64,000 nucleotides of DNA from JAJNBA01 sp035512775. Its GTDB lineage: Bacteria; Actinomycetota; UBA4738; HRBIN12. Below, one piece after another: positions 40,625-50,077 of the stretch. The stretch covers positions 4,372-68,371 of the forward strand of contig DATKDI010000006.1 of assembly GCA_035512775.1 (NCBI GenBank). The letters run 5' to 3'. A program made the translations under genes and the position numbers. How positions within the stretch are numbered: the stretch's first letter is position 1; each line of letters starts with the position of its first letter. Under the pieces are notes generated by a model. That model was given only the letters and a program-made list of their open reading frames with translations. It searched no databases and was not told where the DNA came from.

Positions 40625-42903
40625 AGCGGGTCCTCGTCGGAAGGGCGCTCGCCAGTCACAAGGCGGAGCATCAGCTCCTCCCCAAGGTGCTCGCGCTCCC
40701 GATCTTCGCGTCGGACCCGCTCTCGTCCAACGCGTACGCGACCGAGCAGATGATGCTCGTCCTGGTGACGGCGGGTGCCGGCACACTCGTGTACCGGATC
40801 CCCATCGCGATCGCGATCGCCGTGATGCTGACGATCGTCGTCGTGTCGTACCGGCAGACCGTGCGGGCCTATCCCAACGGCGGTGGCTCCTACATCGTGG
40901 CTCGCGAGAACCTCGGGACCCTCCCCGGGCTGGTGGCCGCCGCCGCGATCTTGATCGACTACGTGCTCACGGTGGCGGTCTCCGTCGTCGCCGGGTCCCT
41001 CGCGATCACGTCTGCGGCGCCGGAACTCGCCAGACACAAGGTCGCCCTCTCTATCGGACTGGTCATCTTGCTCACCCTCGCGAACCTCCGCGGCGTGAAG
41101 GAAGCCGGCACGCTCTTCGCCGTCCCCACCTACGGGTTCGTCGCGATGGTCTACCTGATGCTCGGCGTCGGTTTCGCCAGATGCCTGACGGGATGTCCCA
41201 TCGCGAAGACGGCAGACCTCCCCCTCGAGGCCACGGCGACGGTCAGTCTCTTCCTGATCCTCCGGGCATTCTCCTCAGGCGCCACCGCGCTCACGGGCGT
41301 CGAGGCGGTCGCGGACGGCGTACAGGCGTTCCGTCGGCCCCACGCCAAGAACGCGGCGACGACCCTGACCGTCATGCTGGCCATGACGGTGACGATGTTC
41401 ATCGGGATCACCCTCCTGTCGGTCCTGTTGCACGTCCGCGTGAACGAGGAGATCGCGGCGAGCCGATCGGTCCTGTCTCAGATCGGGGAGACCGTCTTCG
41501 GCAGGACGTTGCCCTTCTTCCTCCTCCAGGGTCTGACCGCCGGGATCCTCATCCTCGCCGCCAACACGTCCTATCAGGACTTCCCGAGGCTCTCCGCCAT
41601 CTTGGCCCGCGATCGGTTCATGCCGTCGCAGTTCCGGAACCGAGGGGACCGGCTGGTGTTCTCGAACGGGATCGTCATCCTCGCCGTGGTCGCCAGCGCG
41701 CTCATCTACGCCTTCGACGCGAACCTCACCCGATTGATCCAGCTCTACGTCGTGGGCGTCTTCACGGCGTTCACGCTCTCGCAGAGCGGGATGGTCAGGC
41801 GTTGGCGACGCCTGCGAGACCCGGGGTGGCAGCGAAGCATGATCATCAACGCGATCGGCGCCAGCGCAACCGGCTTGGTCCTGGTCATCGTGACCGTGAC
41901 GAAGTTCACGCATGGCGCGTGGATCGTCATCGCGGCGATGCCCCTGATCATCGGCTTCTTCCTCGCCGTTCACCGGCACTACCGAGCCGTCGAAGTGGCG
42001 CTCGAAGCCGATTTCGAGCCGCCTGCCCCGAACGCGCCGAACACGTTCGTCCTCCTGGTTCCGGAGCTGGGGCCGGCGACGGCCAAAGCCGTGGGCTACG
42101 TCCGAGCGCTGCGGCCGGAGCGGGTGGTCCCACTGTTCATCGGGGATCCGGCCAGCTTCGAGGACACCGCGGAGCGATGGCCTGGCTTCGCGCCGCGGCT
42201 CGGTTCCATCCAGCGGCTCGACGTCGAGGACGGGCGCCCCACGAGAGCCCTCCGGACCCGTCTGCGATCGCTCCGGCAGGAGGGGCAGGGATTCGTCACG
42301 GTCGTCGTGTCGGAGGAGCTCACCAGCCGTTCGCTCTTGAGGCAGCTCGGTCGTCGGTGGGGGTTCTGGCTGAAGCTCTCGCTGTTCTTCGAGGCGGGGA
42401 TCGTCGTGTCGGACGTGCCACTGCTTCCGGAGGAGCGGACAGTGGTGGGAACTCGGCCCCTGGAGCCCAAACGGCACGTGGTCATCGTTCCGGTGTCCAG
42501 CATCCACGCGGCGTCCGCCAGAGCCGTGTCGTACGCCCTCTCGCTGGAGGCCGCGGAGATGGAGGCGGTCTACTTCTCCACCGACCCGGGCGACGATCGG
42601 AAGCTCGCGGCGGCGTGGATCGATCGCCGGATGGCGATCCCCTTGTCGATCGTCGACGCGCCGTTCCGAGATCTCGCAGAGCCCATGCGGGAGGAGATCC
42701 GCCGGCGCACCATGAGAGAGGGAACCGTCGTGACGGTGGTCCTGCCCGAGCTGGTGGTGGCCCACTGGTGGGAGCAACTCCTGCACAGCCAGAGCGCCCT
42801 GTTCTTCAAGCGCTTGCTCCTCTTCGAGCCGGGAGTCGTGGTGGCGAGCGTCCCGTTCCATGTTTCCCAGGTCGATCACGCACGATCGGCCACGGTCGGC
42901 TGA
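40606..42903 (+). CDS. APC-superfamily potassium transporter, KimA-like, with duplicated C-terminal domain
   Basis: This 765-residue protein has about twelve membrane helices. The N-terminal signature LPIFASDPLSSNAYATEQMM and the helix-breaking NGGGSYIVARENLGTLPGL are typical of KimA/YdaO-type K+ importers. GATALTGVEAVADGVQAFRRPHAKNA and AANTSYQDFPRLSAIL also match. The cytosolic tail holds two copies of one module: residues from NTFVLLVPELGPATAKAV to VVSDVPLL, and from HVVIVPVSSIHAASARAV to VVASVPFHV. B. subtilis KimA is about 600 residues with a single tail. The GTG start is the first after the small overlapping gene. It is divergent from kdpDE. Confidence 0.85.
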   Translation: MANASLKRVLVGRALASHKAEHQLLPKVLALPIFASDPLSSNAYATEQMMLVLVTAGAGTLVYRIPIAIAIAVMLTIVVVSYRQTVRAYPNGGGSYIVARENLGTLPGLVAAAAILIDYVLTVAVSVVAGSLAITSAAPELARHKVALSIGLVILLTLANLRGVKEAGTLFAVPTYGFVAMVYLMLGVGFARCLTGCPIAKTADLPLEATATVSLFLILRAFSSGATALTGVEAVADGVQAFRRPHAKNAATTLTVMLAMTVTMFIGITLLSVLLHVRVNEEIAASRSVLSQIGETVFGRTLPFFLLQGLTAGILILAANTSYQDFPRLSAILARDRFMPSQFRNRGDRLVFSNGIVILAVVASALIYAFDANLTRLIQLYVVGVFTAFTLSQSGMVRRWRRLRDPGWQRSMIINAIGASATGLVLVIVTVTKFTHGAWIVIAAMPLIIGFFLAVHRHYRAVEVALEADFEPPAPNAPNTFVLLVPELGPATAKAVGYVRALRPERVVPLFIGDPASFEDTAERWPGFAPRLGSIQRLDVEDGRPTRALRTRLRSLRQEGQGFVTVVVSEELTSRSLLRQLGRRWGFWLKLSLFFEAGIVVSDVPLLPEERTVVGTRPLEPKRHVVIVPVSSIHAASARAVSYALSLEAAEMEAVYFSTDPGDDRKLAAAWIDRRMAIPLSIVDAPFRDLAEPMREEIRRRTMREGTVVTVVLPELVVAHWWEQLLHSQSALFFKRLLLFEPGVVVASVPFHVSQVDHARSATVG

Positions 42904-43041
42904 GCGCACCCGTCGGGAGCGAGTCGCGGGGTGGTAGATTGTATGGGTCCACCATTGGTGGAGCCGCCCAAGACGGGGCGTACCCGCGACCACGTCGCGA
43001 CCTTGCCTTTCCCGGTTCCTGGAGATCGAGGAGGCATCCCG

Positions 43042-43311
43042 ATGGCCCATTGGCCGAAGACCGTTTCAGGCAAACTGTTCACGCTCGGGCTGAGCATCGT
43101 CGTCGTTCCGCTCATGGTGTGGTTCGTGATCACACTTCCGAGTTGGGTGCTCTTGGCCTTGGCCGTCGTCGCACTCGCAGCCGTTGCACTCGTCATCTGG
43201 CGTCGCAGGCTCGACGCCGCGCGCGAGCAGGCCTGGGTCGGCGAGTTCTCGTTCGGGGACGTGGTGCGTCGGCGGCAGGCTTCCGAGGAGCTCGAGCCCG
43301 CGACGCCGTAG
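43042..43311 (+). CDS. Small two-helix membrane protein
   Basis: This is an 89-residue protein. Two hydrophobic segments (LFTLGLSIVVVPLMVWFVI and WVLLALAVVALAAVALVIW) are followed by RRRLDAAREQAWVGEFSFGDVVRRRQ. The first helix may be a signal anchor. It has no recognised family. ATG is preceded by GAGGAGG with good spacing, which fixes the start; the frame upstream is unlikely to be translated. It may be cotranscribed with the transporter 138 nt upstream. Confidence 0.65.
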   Translation: MAHWPKTVSGKLFTLGLSIVVVPLMVWFVITLPSWVLLALAVVALAAVALVIWRRRLDAAREQAWVGEFSFGDVVRRRQASEELEPATP

Positions 43312-43346
43312 CCTTCGGAAGTCGCTGACTCGCGTGCGGTGCGAGT

Positions 43347-43432
43347 GTCGGAGGGGGGATTTGAACCCCCACCCTCTGTGAAGAGGACTAGGCCCTCAAC
43401 CTAGCGCGTCTACCAAATTCCGCCACTCCGAC
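43347..43432 (-). tRNA. tRNA-Leu (anticodon GAG)
   Basis: This 86-base tRNA has a GTCGGAG/CTCCGAC acceptor stem. The anticodon stem-loop CTAGG-TTGAGGG-CCTAG places GAG at the anticodon, reading CUC (and CUU by wobble). It has a class II variable arm, and a T-arm GGGGGTTCAAATCCCCC. The discriminator base is A and CCA is not encoded. It lies 36 nt downstream of secG on the same strand, so it may be processed from that transcript. Confidence 0.95.
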
Positions 43433-43468
43433 GAGGTGCGCGGTGGATGCTACCAGTGGCTCTCGGCG

Positions 43469-43702
43469 CTACGTCCCGGGCGTCCACTTCCACGCGAGCC
43501 AGAACGTGCAGATCCCCCACACGATGGCGGTCACGACCGTGACTCGGTCGAGGGTCCGCTCCAGCGCGGTCCCGCCGGCGAGGGTGGACGAGCCGCCGAA
43601 CAGCTCCGACATGCCGCTCCCCCGTCCCGAGTGCAGCAGGATCGTGAGGATCAGGAAGATCGACGCGATGATGTCGATAGTGATCACAACGGCGTTCAGC
43701 AC
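43469..43702 (-). CDS. secG: Preprotein translocase subunit SecG
   Basis: This 77-residue protein has two membrane helices (VITIDIIASIFLILTILL and VTVVTAIVWGICTFWLAW) joined by the conserved loop GRGSGMSELFGG. It is the small subunit of the SecYEG channel. In most actinobacteria secG follows tpiA directly; here a five-gene peptide-transport operon separates them, with only 18 nt between dppF and secG. Confidence 0.93.
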   Translation of the reverse strand: MLNAVVITIDIIASIFLILTILLHSGRGSGMSELFGGSSTLAGGTALERTLDRVTVVTAIVWGICTFWLAWKWTPGT

Positions 43703-43720
43703 GACTCGGATCCCTTTCGG

Positions 43721-44866
43721 CTAGTTCGGAGCGGGGTCCTCTTTCGACTCTTGGTCCTCGACGGCGTCCTCGAAGCGGTCCACCGCGCCGCCGCCCTCGA
43801 TGATACTGCCCTCCAACGGGAAGTGGCAGGCAGCGGTCTGTTCGGGGCCTTGGGCAGTGAGCTCCGGCTCTTCCTGGATACATCGGGGATGTGGCCCATC
43901 GATCCCCTCGGCCTTGGCGATCGCACGCGACTGCGGGCACCGCGGGTGGAACCGACAGCCCGACGGGGGATCGATCGGAGACGGCACGTCGCCCTGAAGG
44001 ATGATCCGCCGCTTCTGCCGCGCGAGCTCCGGATCGGCCATCGGCAGGGCTGACAACAGGGCGCCGCTGTACGGGTGCTTCGGTGTGCGATAGAGGCTCG
44101 CACCTTCGGCCATCTCCACGATCTTGCCGAGGTACATCACGGCGACGCGGTCCGAGACGTGCTTCACGACGGAAAGGTCGTGCGCGATGAACAGATACGT
44201 GAGCTTGAACTCGTCCTGGAGGTCGCCCAGCAGGTTCAGGATCTGCGCCTGGATCGAGACGTCCAGGGCGGACACCGGCTCGTCGCAGACGATCAGCTTC
44301 GGACGGAGCGCGAGCGATCTCGCGACGCCGATCCTTTGGCGTTGGCCACCCGAGAACTCGTGGGGATAGCGGTTGTAGTGCTCCGGATTCAAGCCCACGA
44401 GCTCCATCAGCTGCTGCACCTCGGACTTGATCCTGTTCCTCGGGACCGTCTGGTGCAGGCGGAACGGTTCCCCGACGATGGTGCCGACGGTCTTCCGGGG
44501 GTTGAGAGACGCATACGGGTCCTGGAACACCATCTGCATGTCTCCGCGGAGCTCCTGGAGCTCCTTGCCCTTCAGGTGGGTGATATCCCGACCGTCGAAC
44601 CAGACCTTGCCCTCCGTCGCGTCGTAGAGCCGCATCACCACTCGAGCCAAGGTGGACTTCCCGCAGCCGGTCTCGCCCACGAGGCCGACGGTCTGGCCCG
44701 GGTGGACCTCCAGGTCCACGTCGTCGACGGCGTGCACATCGCCGACGTGGTGCTGGAAGAGGATCCCCTGGGTGATCGGGAAGTACTTCTTGATCCCCTC
44801 GAGCTTGACGAGCGGCTCGCCGCTCGGCGGAGACTGCGCCGGGAGCTGTTCGGCCTGGACGCTCAT
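43721..44866 (-). CDS. dppF: Peptide ABC transporter ATP-binding protein (DppF/OppF type)
   Basis: This 381-residue ATPase has Walker A GETGCGKST, Q-loop VFQDPYASLNPR, signature FSGGQRQRIGVARSL, Walker B LIVCDEPVSALD and the switch His in IAHDLSVV. The C-terminal oligopeptide extension has GCRFHPRCP and a later Cys pair. It pairs with the following DppD-type subunit, with a start overlapping that gene's stop by 4 nt. A negatively charged tail of about 30 residues extends beyond the usual end. Confidence 0.92.
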   Translation of the reverse strand: MSVQAEQLPAQSPPSGEPLVKLEGIKKYFPITQGILFQHHVGDVHAVDDVDLEVHPGQTVGLVGETGCGKSTLARVVMRLYDATEGKVWFDGRDITHLKGKELQELRGDMQMVFQDPYASLNPRKTVGTIVGEPFRLHQTVPRNRIKSEVQQLMELVGLNPEHYNRYPHEFSGGQRQRIGVARSLALRPKLIVCDEPVSALDVSIQAQILNLLGDLQDEFKLTYLFIAHDLSVVKHVSDRVAVMYLGKIVEMAEGASLYRTPKHPYSGALLSALPMADPELARQKRRIILQGDVPSPIDPPSGCRFHPRCPQSRAIAKAEGIDGPHPRCIQEEPELTAQGPEQTAACHFPLEGSIIEGGGAVDRFEDAVEDQESKEDPAPN

Positions 44867-45876
44867 CGGCGAGCCAAGACCTCCTCGTCCCGGATCCTCT
44901 CCTTGTCGGCGATGCTCAGGTGGCAGGCGGCCGCGTGGTGGCCGTCCACAGGCAGGAGCTCGGGCACGTCACGATCGCACGGGTCGAACTTGTACGGGCA
45001 CCGGGGATGGAACGCGCATCCGGGCGGCACGTGGATGAGGGACGGCGGCAATCCCCGGATCGGATTGAGCCGTTCCTGCTTGACCTCGTCCAGGCGTGGG
45101 ATCGAGCTCAGGAGGCCCCACGTGTAGGGGTGCAAGGGCTTGTAATAGATGTCGTCGGTGTCGCCGAACTCGGCGGCCTTCCCGGCGTACATGACCATGA
45201 TGTCGTCGCAGTGCTCGGCAACCACGCCGAGGTCGTGCGTGATGATGATCACCGCGGCATTGAACTCCGATTTCAACCGGTCGATCAGATCCAGGATCTG
45301 CGCCTGCACCGTCACGTCGAGCGCCGTCGTCGGCTCGTCGGCGATCAGGACGTCGGGGTTCAGGGAGAGCGCCATCGCGATCATCGCTCGCTGACGCATG
45401 CCGCCCGAGAACTCGTGCGGATACTGGCTGGCCCGGTCCTTCGGATGCGGGATGTTGACCCGAGCCAGCATCTCGACCGCCTGGTCGAACGCTTCCTGCT
45501 TCGAGATGTCTTGATGCTCGAGGATCGCTTCGGCGATCTGGTAGCCCACCTTGTAGAAGGGGTGGAGCGAGGTCATCGGGTCCTGGAAGATCATGGAGAT
45601 CTTCGCCCCGCGGATCGTCCGCATCTCGTCCTTCGGGACCTTGAGCAGATCCTGGCCCTGGAAGAAGACCTCGCCGGAGATCTTCGCCTGCTTGGCGTCG
45701 ATGAGGCCCATCACCGTCAGCGAGCTCACGCTCTTGCCCGAGCCCGACTCCCCTACGATCCCGAGCGTCTCTCCGGCTTGCAGCGAGTAGCTCACGCCGT
45801 CGACCGCCTTCACCAGGCCGTCGTCGGTCGGGAAGTGCACCTTGAGATCCTTGACCTCGAGGAGGGGCTGCGCCAC
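44863..45876 (-). CDS. dppD: Peptide ABC transporter ATP-binding protein (DppD/OppD type)
   Basis: This 337-residue ATPase has Walker A GESGSGKSV, Q-loop IFQDPMTSLHP, signature FSGGMRQRAMIAMAL, Walker B VLIADEPTTALD and His switch ITHDLGVV. The family C-terminal GCAFHPRCPYKFDPC is present. It directly abuts the dppB stop and powers peptide or opine uptake together with DppF. Confidence 0.93.
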   Translation of the reverse strand: MAQPLLEVKDLKVHFPTDDGLVKAVDGVSYSLQAGETLGIVGESGSGKSVSSLTVMGLIDAKQAKISGEVFFQGQDLLKVPKDEMRTIRGAKISMIFQDPMTSLHPFYKVGYQIAEAILEHQDISKQEAFDQAVEMLARVNIPHPKDRASQYPHEFSGGMRQRAMIAMALSLNPDVLIADEPTTALDVTVQAQILDLIDRLKSEFNAAVIIITHDLGVVAEHCDDIMVMYAGKAAEFGDTDDIYYKPLHPYTWGLLSSIPRLDEVKQERLNPIRGLPPSLIHVPPGCAFHPRCPYKFDPCDRDVPELLPVDGHHAAACHLSIADKERIRDEEVLARR

Positions 45877-46860
45877 CTAGGTGTACCTCACCCTCGGGTC
45901 GACGAACGCGTACGCGACGTCCACGATCAGGTTGGCCGCCGCGATGATGAAAGCCCCCAGGATCGTCACTCCCATCACCATGGGGAAGTCGTTGGTCGGG
46001 ATCGACTGGACGGCCAGCTGACCGATCCCCGGGAGTCCGAAGACCGTCTCGGTGATGAACGCTCCGCCGAGCAGGAGACCGACGTCGAGGCCGAGCATCG
46101 TCACGACCGGCGTGAGCGCTCCCCGAAGTCCGTGCTTGTAGATCACGCGCCGCTCGGAGAGGCCCTTGGCACGGGCGGTCCGTATGTAGTCCTCGTTCAT
46201 GGTCTCGATCAGGTTCCCGCGGACCATCCGCGCGTAGAAGGCCGCGCTGATATAGGCGAGCGACACCCACGGCAGGATGAACCTGCCTTCGGCAGCGGCG
46301 CGCAGCGCGCCACCCCAGCCGTTGTAGCCGATCGGGATGCCGCTCGAAGGCAGCAGTTCTAACTTGAACCAGAAGGCGTACAGGAGCAGCTGCGCCAGCC
46401 AGAAGATCGGCATCGACACGCCGATGATCGCGAAGATCATCGCCGCCCGATCCGCTACCGATCTTCGGCGCACGCCCGAGAGGATGCCGATCGGGATACC
46501 GATGCTAAGCCAGATCACCGCGGCCCCGATCGCCAGGATGCCGGTGATCGGGATGCGCCGTGCCAGCTCCTCCTTGACCGGCACGAAGTTGCCGTAGGAG
46601 TAGTAGACGTCTTCCGTGAGCCACAGTCCTGGATAGGGGATGAATCCCTTCAGGAAGCGCCAGTACTGGACGTACAGAGGTTTGTCCAAACCGAACGCCT
46701 TCGTGGCGTTCTCGATCTGCTCCGGAGTGGTGGTTCGTCCGACGGCCCGCCTGGCGGGATCGCCGGCAGGGAGCTTCACGAAGATCAGGAACGTGAGGAA
46801 GGAGACGATCATGATCACGAGGACCATGAAGAGGGCCCGCCTGATCAGATACCGCCCCAT
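45877..46860 (-). CDS. dppB: Peptide ABC transporter permease (DppB type)
   Basis: This 327-residue permease opens with YLIRRALFMVLVIMIVSFLTFLI and a periplasmic loop with DPARRAVGRTTTPEQIENATKAFGLDKPLYVQY. About six membrane helices and the EAA loop EDYIRTARAKGLSERRVIYKHGLRGALTPVV follow, ending with YAFVDPRVRY. It forms the channel with the DppC-type permease encoded two genes upstream. Confidence 0.92.
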   Translation of the reverse strand: MGRYLIRRALFMVLVIMIVSFLTFLIFVKLPAGDPARRAVGRTTTPEQIENATKAFGLDKPLYVQYWRFLKGFIPYPGLWLTEDVYYSYGNFVPVKEELARRIPITGILAIGAAVIWLSIGIPIGILSGVRRRSVADRAAMIFAIIGVSMPIFWLAQLLLYAFWFKLELLPSSGIPIGYNGWGGALRAAAEGRFILPWVSLAYISAAFYARMVRGNLIETMNEDYIRTARAKGLSERRVIYKHGLRGALTPVVTMLGLDVGLLLGGAFITETVFGLPGIGQLAVQSIPTNDFPMVMGVTILGAFIIAAANLIVDVAYAFVDPRVRYT

Positions 46861-46932
46861 CTCGCCTCCCTCGTCCGTCGGGACGGCGAGGGGGCCGCGA
46901 CCGCGACCCCCCCGACCGCCGTGCTCATCGAA

Positions 46933-48807
46933 CTACGAGGTGTTGCCGGGCACCGCCAGCGAGTCGAACGCCGCGAGACCAGCGAACTGGTCGAACGTGT
47001 AGTTCTCGACGTTGGCGGAGATGATGTCGACACTGTTGTCGAACAGGTACGGCACCCAGGGCACGACCTCTTCCATCAGATGCTGGTCGTACTCCGCCCA
47101 GCACTGGAACCGTTCGTCACCCGGCTCCAGCGCCGCGCATGCCTCGTTCATCTCGTCCACCGAGGGGACCTCGGTGACGTCGTACCCCCACTCGGTCATC
47201 TGCTCGGGCGTTGCCCCGACCAGCGAGTAGTTGCAGCAGCTCTCATACAGTCCGGCGGTGGTGAACAAGGGCTCCCCGAACGTGATGCCGTCCGCGTAGT
47301 CCTTGCCCCATCCCGGTGCCGCGCACAATGCGTGGTGCGAGTTGGGATCGAGGCACTTGTTGTACATCGTGCCCCGCTCGAGCTGCTTCACGTCCAGCGT
47401 GAGACCGAGGGGCTCCAGGTTCTGGGTGAGCAGAGCTGTCTGCTCCGGGTACGGATCCTCACGATCGCTGATCGTCAGGATGCCCTGACACTCCGGAGCG
47501 TCACAGACCCCGTCCCCGTCGGTGTCGTACTTGGACAGGGCCATCTCTTCCTTGGCCTTCTCGATGTCACCTGACGCGTTGGGCGTCTGGTACGGGTCGT
47601 AGTCGGCCAAGATGCCGTCCTGGAGGCTGTTGACGAAGATGTGTCCCGCGATCTCACCCGTCGACGGCCCACCTCGCAGCTGCCGCCATCCCTCCTTGTC
47701 GAACGCCCAGTTGACTGCCTTGCGGACATGGACGTCGTCGAATGGAGGCTCGCCGAGGTTGAACGACACGTAGCGGACCGCATCCGACGCGTAGATGTTG
47801 ATCCGGTCCTGGAGATCGGGGTTCGTCTGGTAGTCCCGGATCTTTTCCGCCGGTACGGCTCCGTCCACCACGAAGTCCAGTTCTCCCTGCTCGACCTGGT
47901 TGTACAGGTCGTCGTTGTCGCCGCCGATCCGCACCTCGATCCTCTCCGGGTAGTGGTCGCGCAGTTCGTCGCTCGCCGGGTCGTACGAAGGATTCTCGAC
48001 CAGGACGATCTGGCGACCGGGGACGTACCCAGGTGCCTCGGTCTGGTCCCCCGGGTCCGCGGAGAAGTCCATCGTTTCGGACCCCTCGAACATGTACGGC
48101 CCCGAGGCCACGAGGAAGCGGCCGTAGTTCCGGTCGTGTCCCTCGGCGACGCCCAAGCGTTCGCCTTCGTCATCGGGCGGGATCGGTGCGGACGTGCCCA
48201 TCGCGAAGCGGTAGCTGACGTCCCCGAGCGGTGTGGTCGTGGTGATCTCCAGCGTGTGCGTGTCCGGTGCGGTGATACCCGAGATCTCCGTGGCGTCGCC
48301 GGCAGCGAAGTCGTCGAATCCCTCGATCACCGAGTAGTAGAACGAATACCCGCCGACGTTCGCCTTCGGGTTCGCCGTGCGCTCCATCGCGCGGATGAAG
48401 TCCGCCGCCGTGATCTCCGTGTCCTCCTTCGGGGGCGCGTACATCAGTCCCGGCTTGATCTGGTAGGTCCAGGTCAGTCCGTCCTCGGACTGCGTAGGCT
48501 CACCTGCCGCCAGGTCTGGATGGATCTGGGCGCCGCCCTCGTCCGTCGGGACACCCTCGTAGGACATGAGCGTCCGAAGCAGACAGCAGCGGTAGTACTC
48601 CCACGTGACGGAGTAGTACTCCTTCTGTGGGTCGAACGCGGCGGTGACGTCGGCCAGCATCGCCATGTTGAGCGTCCCGCCCTCGAGCTCCGCGGTCGGC
48701 TGACCCGGTTCGTCGGTCGGTCCCGTGTCGCCGCCGCCGTCGCCGCACGCGGCGGCGACGAGGCCGAGTACCGTCACCACGGCGATCACTCTGAGTGCTC
48801 GTTTCAA
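46933..48807 (-). CDS. dppA: Peptide-binding lipoprotein of ABC transporter (DppA/OppA, SBP family 5)
   Basis: This protein of about 624 residues has a lipoprotein signal (KRALRVIAVVTVLGLVAAAC). The solute-binding domain begins EGGTLNMAMLADVTAAFDP and has DGLTWTYQIKPGLMYAPP and FDDVHVRKAVNWAFDKEGW. Several paired Cys (RCCLL, VCDAPECQG, ESCCNY) are more than usual and may form disulfides. TTG 48807 is chosen because a G-rich Shine-Dalgarno precedes it by about 6 nt; in-frame ATGs at 48825 and 48834 are alternatives. It lies between the two permease genes. Confidence 0.9.
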   Translation of the reverse strand: MKRALRVIAVVTVLGLVAAACGDGGGDTGPTDEPGQPTAELEGGTLNMAMLADVTAAFDPQKEYYSVTWEYYRCCLLRTLMSYEGVPTDEGGAQIHPDLAAGEPTQSEDGLTWTYQIKPGLMYAPPKEDTEITAADFIRAMERTANPKANVGGYSFYYSVIEGFDDFAAGDATEISGITAPDTHTLEITTTTPLGDVSYRFAMGTSAPIPPDDEGERLGVAEGHDRNYGRFLVASGPYMFEGSETMDFSADPGDQTEAPGYVPGRQIVLVENPSYDPASDELRDHYPERIEVRIGGDNDDLYNQVEQGELDFVVDGAVPAEKIRDYQTNPDLQDRINIYASDAVRYVSFNLGEPPFDDVHVRKAVNWAFDKEGWRQLRGGPSTGEIAGHIFVNSLQDGILADYDPYQTPNASGDIEKAKEEMALSKYDTDGDGVCDAPECQGILTISDREDPYPEQTALLTQNLEPLGLTLDVKQLERGTMYNKCLDPNSHHALCAAPGWGKDYADGITFGEPLFTTAGLYESCCNYSLVGATPEQMTEWGYDVTEVPSVDEMNEACAALEPGDERFQCWAEYDQHLMEEVVPWVPYLFDNSVDIISANVENYTFDQFAGLAAFDSLAVPGNTS

Positions 48808-48904
48808 AGCTACCCCCCTTCTCATGTTTCCCATTCACACTTCACAAGCTCCCGTGCCCTCGAGGTCGTCCTCCTTTCGCAAGGGTTCCCCCCTGTCGAT
48901 ACGC

Positions 48905-49975
48905 TCAGATGCCCTTCCGAGGATCGAGGGCGTCACGAAGACCGTCCCCCACGAGATTGAACGCGAGGGTTGTGAGGAACAGGGCGAGGCCCGGGAAGAT
49001 CATCAGCCATGGTGCGAACGTGAAGGCGGAGCCGGCATCGGCGATCATGCCCCCCCACGAAGGCGTGGTGTCCGGCACGCCGACGCCGAGGAACGACAGA
49101 CCGGCCTCGAACAGGATGTTGCTCGGGATGATCAGGGTCGTGTAGACGATGATCGGTGCGGCCACGTTGGGGAGGATCTCGCGGAGGATGATCCGCCGGT
49201 TCGACGCCCCTAAGGACCGCGCGGCCTCCACGAATTCCTTCTCTCGAAGCGACAGAACCTGACCGCGGACGATACGAGCGATGTACGGCCAGCCGAAGAG
49301 GCCGATGATCATGATCACAGGCCCGAGCCCCGGCTTGATGAGACCCCAGAAGCAGCCCTCCTTGTTGGCACCGCATGCCGACGCGATCCCGAGCGCGAGG
49401 AGCAGGATGGGGAGCGCCAGGACGACGTCCGTCGCTCGAGAGAGCACTGTGTCGACCTTCCCACGGTAGAAGCCCGCGGTCAGGCCGAGAAGCACGCCGA
49501 TCATGAGCGCGATCCCGGTCGCGATGAAGGCCACCTGCAGCGAGGTGCGGGCCCCGTAGGCGATCCGCACGAACTGGTCGCGCCCGGTGTCGTCGACGCC
49601 GAGCAGGTAACCGGGAGGCGACTCCGCGATCTTCTCGCCCGTCGTGGGGTCGTACTTGTCGGGCCACCAGCGAGGCGCCGACGGCAAACCGTACTCGTCG
49701 AGGGACCGCAGGTTCACCTGATTCGGCTCGTGCTTCGTGATGCTCGCGACGACCGGCGCGAAGATCGCCATCAGCAGCATGAGGAAGATGATCACCAGCC
49801 CGACGAGGGCGAAACGGTCCTGTCGGAAATGTGCCCAGAAGATCTCCCAGGGGCTCCGGCCGATGATCGACGCCGGTGTCTCTGCCGACGGCGCGGAGGA
49901 CTCAAGGTCGGCGCGCTCCCCAACCTCGCGCTGCCCGACCTGGGATACGTCGGTGTCCGTGTCGGATCGACTCAT
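48905..49975 (-). CDS. dppC: Peptide ABC transporter permease (DppC type)
   Basis: This 356-residue permease has an N-terminal cytosolic tail, SPWEIFWAHFRQDRFALVGLVIIFLMLLMAIFAPVV, about six helices and the EAA loop EFVEAARSLGASNRRIILREILPNVAAPIIV, closing with VGDGLRDALDPRKG. A large extracytoplasmic insert near residues 75–125 carries GYLLGVDDTGRDQ. The gene is first in the operon, before the binding protein, an uncommon order. TAGTAT (49988–49993) twelve bases upstream is a likely -10. Confidence 0.92.
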   Translation of the reverse strand: MSRSDTDTDVSQVGQREVGERADLESSAPSAETPASIIGRSPWEIFWAHFRQDRFALVGLVIIFLMLLMAIFAPVVASITKHEPNQVNLRSLDEYGLPSAPRWWPDKYDPTTGEKIAESPPGYLLGVDDTGRDQFVRIAYGARTSLQVAFIATGIALMIGVLLGLTAGFYRGKVDTVLSRATDVVLALPILLLALGIASACGANKEGCFWGLIKPGLGPVIMIIGLFGWPYIARIVRGQVLSLREKEFVEAARSLGASNRRIILREILPNVAAPIIVYTTLIIPSNILFEAGLSFLGVGVPDTTPSWGGMIADAGSAFTFAPWLMIFPGLALFLTTLAFNLVGDGLRDALDPRKGI

Positions 49976-50077
49976 ACCCGGATAGGGATACTACGGGAGG
50001 TTGCCCAGGGCGCGCAATCCAGCACCCCCGGAGCGGCACCGCCGCAGCTTCTTTGGGGAGCAAGGATGCGAAACAGC

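Noticed and set aside
42904..43041. Possible c-di-AMP riboswitch near the KimA-like transporter
   Set aside because: Neither the 138-nt downstream gap nor the 120-nt upstream gap shows the long structured ydaO-type element; the space is too short.
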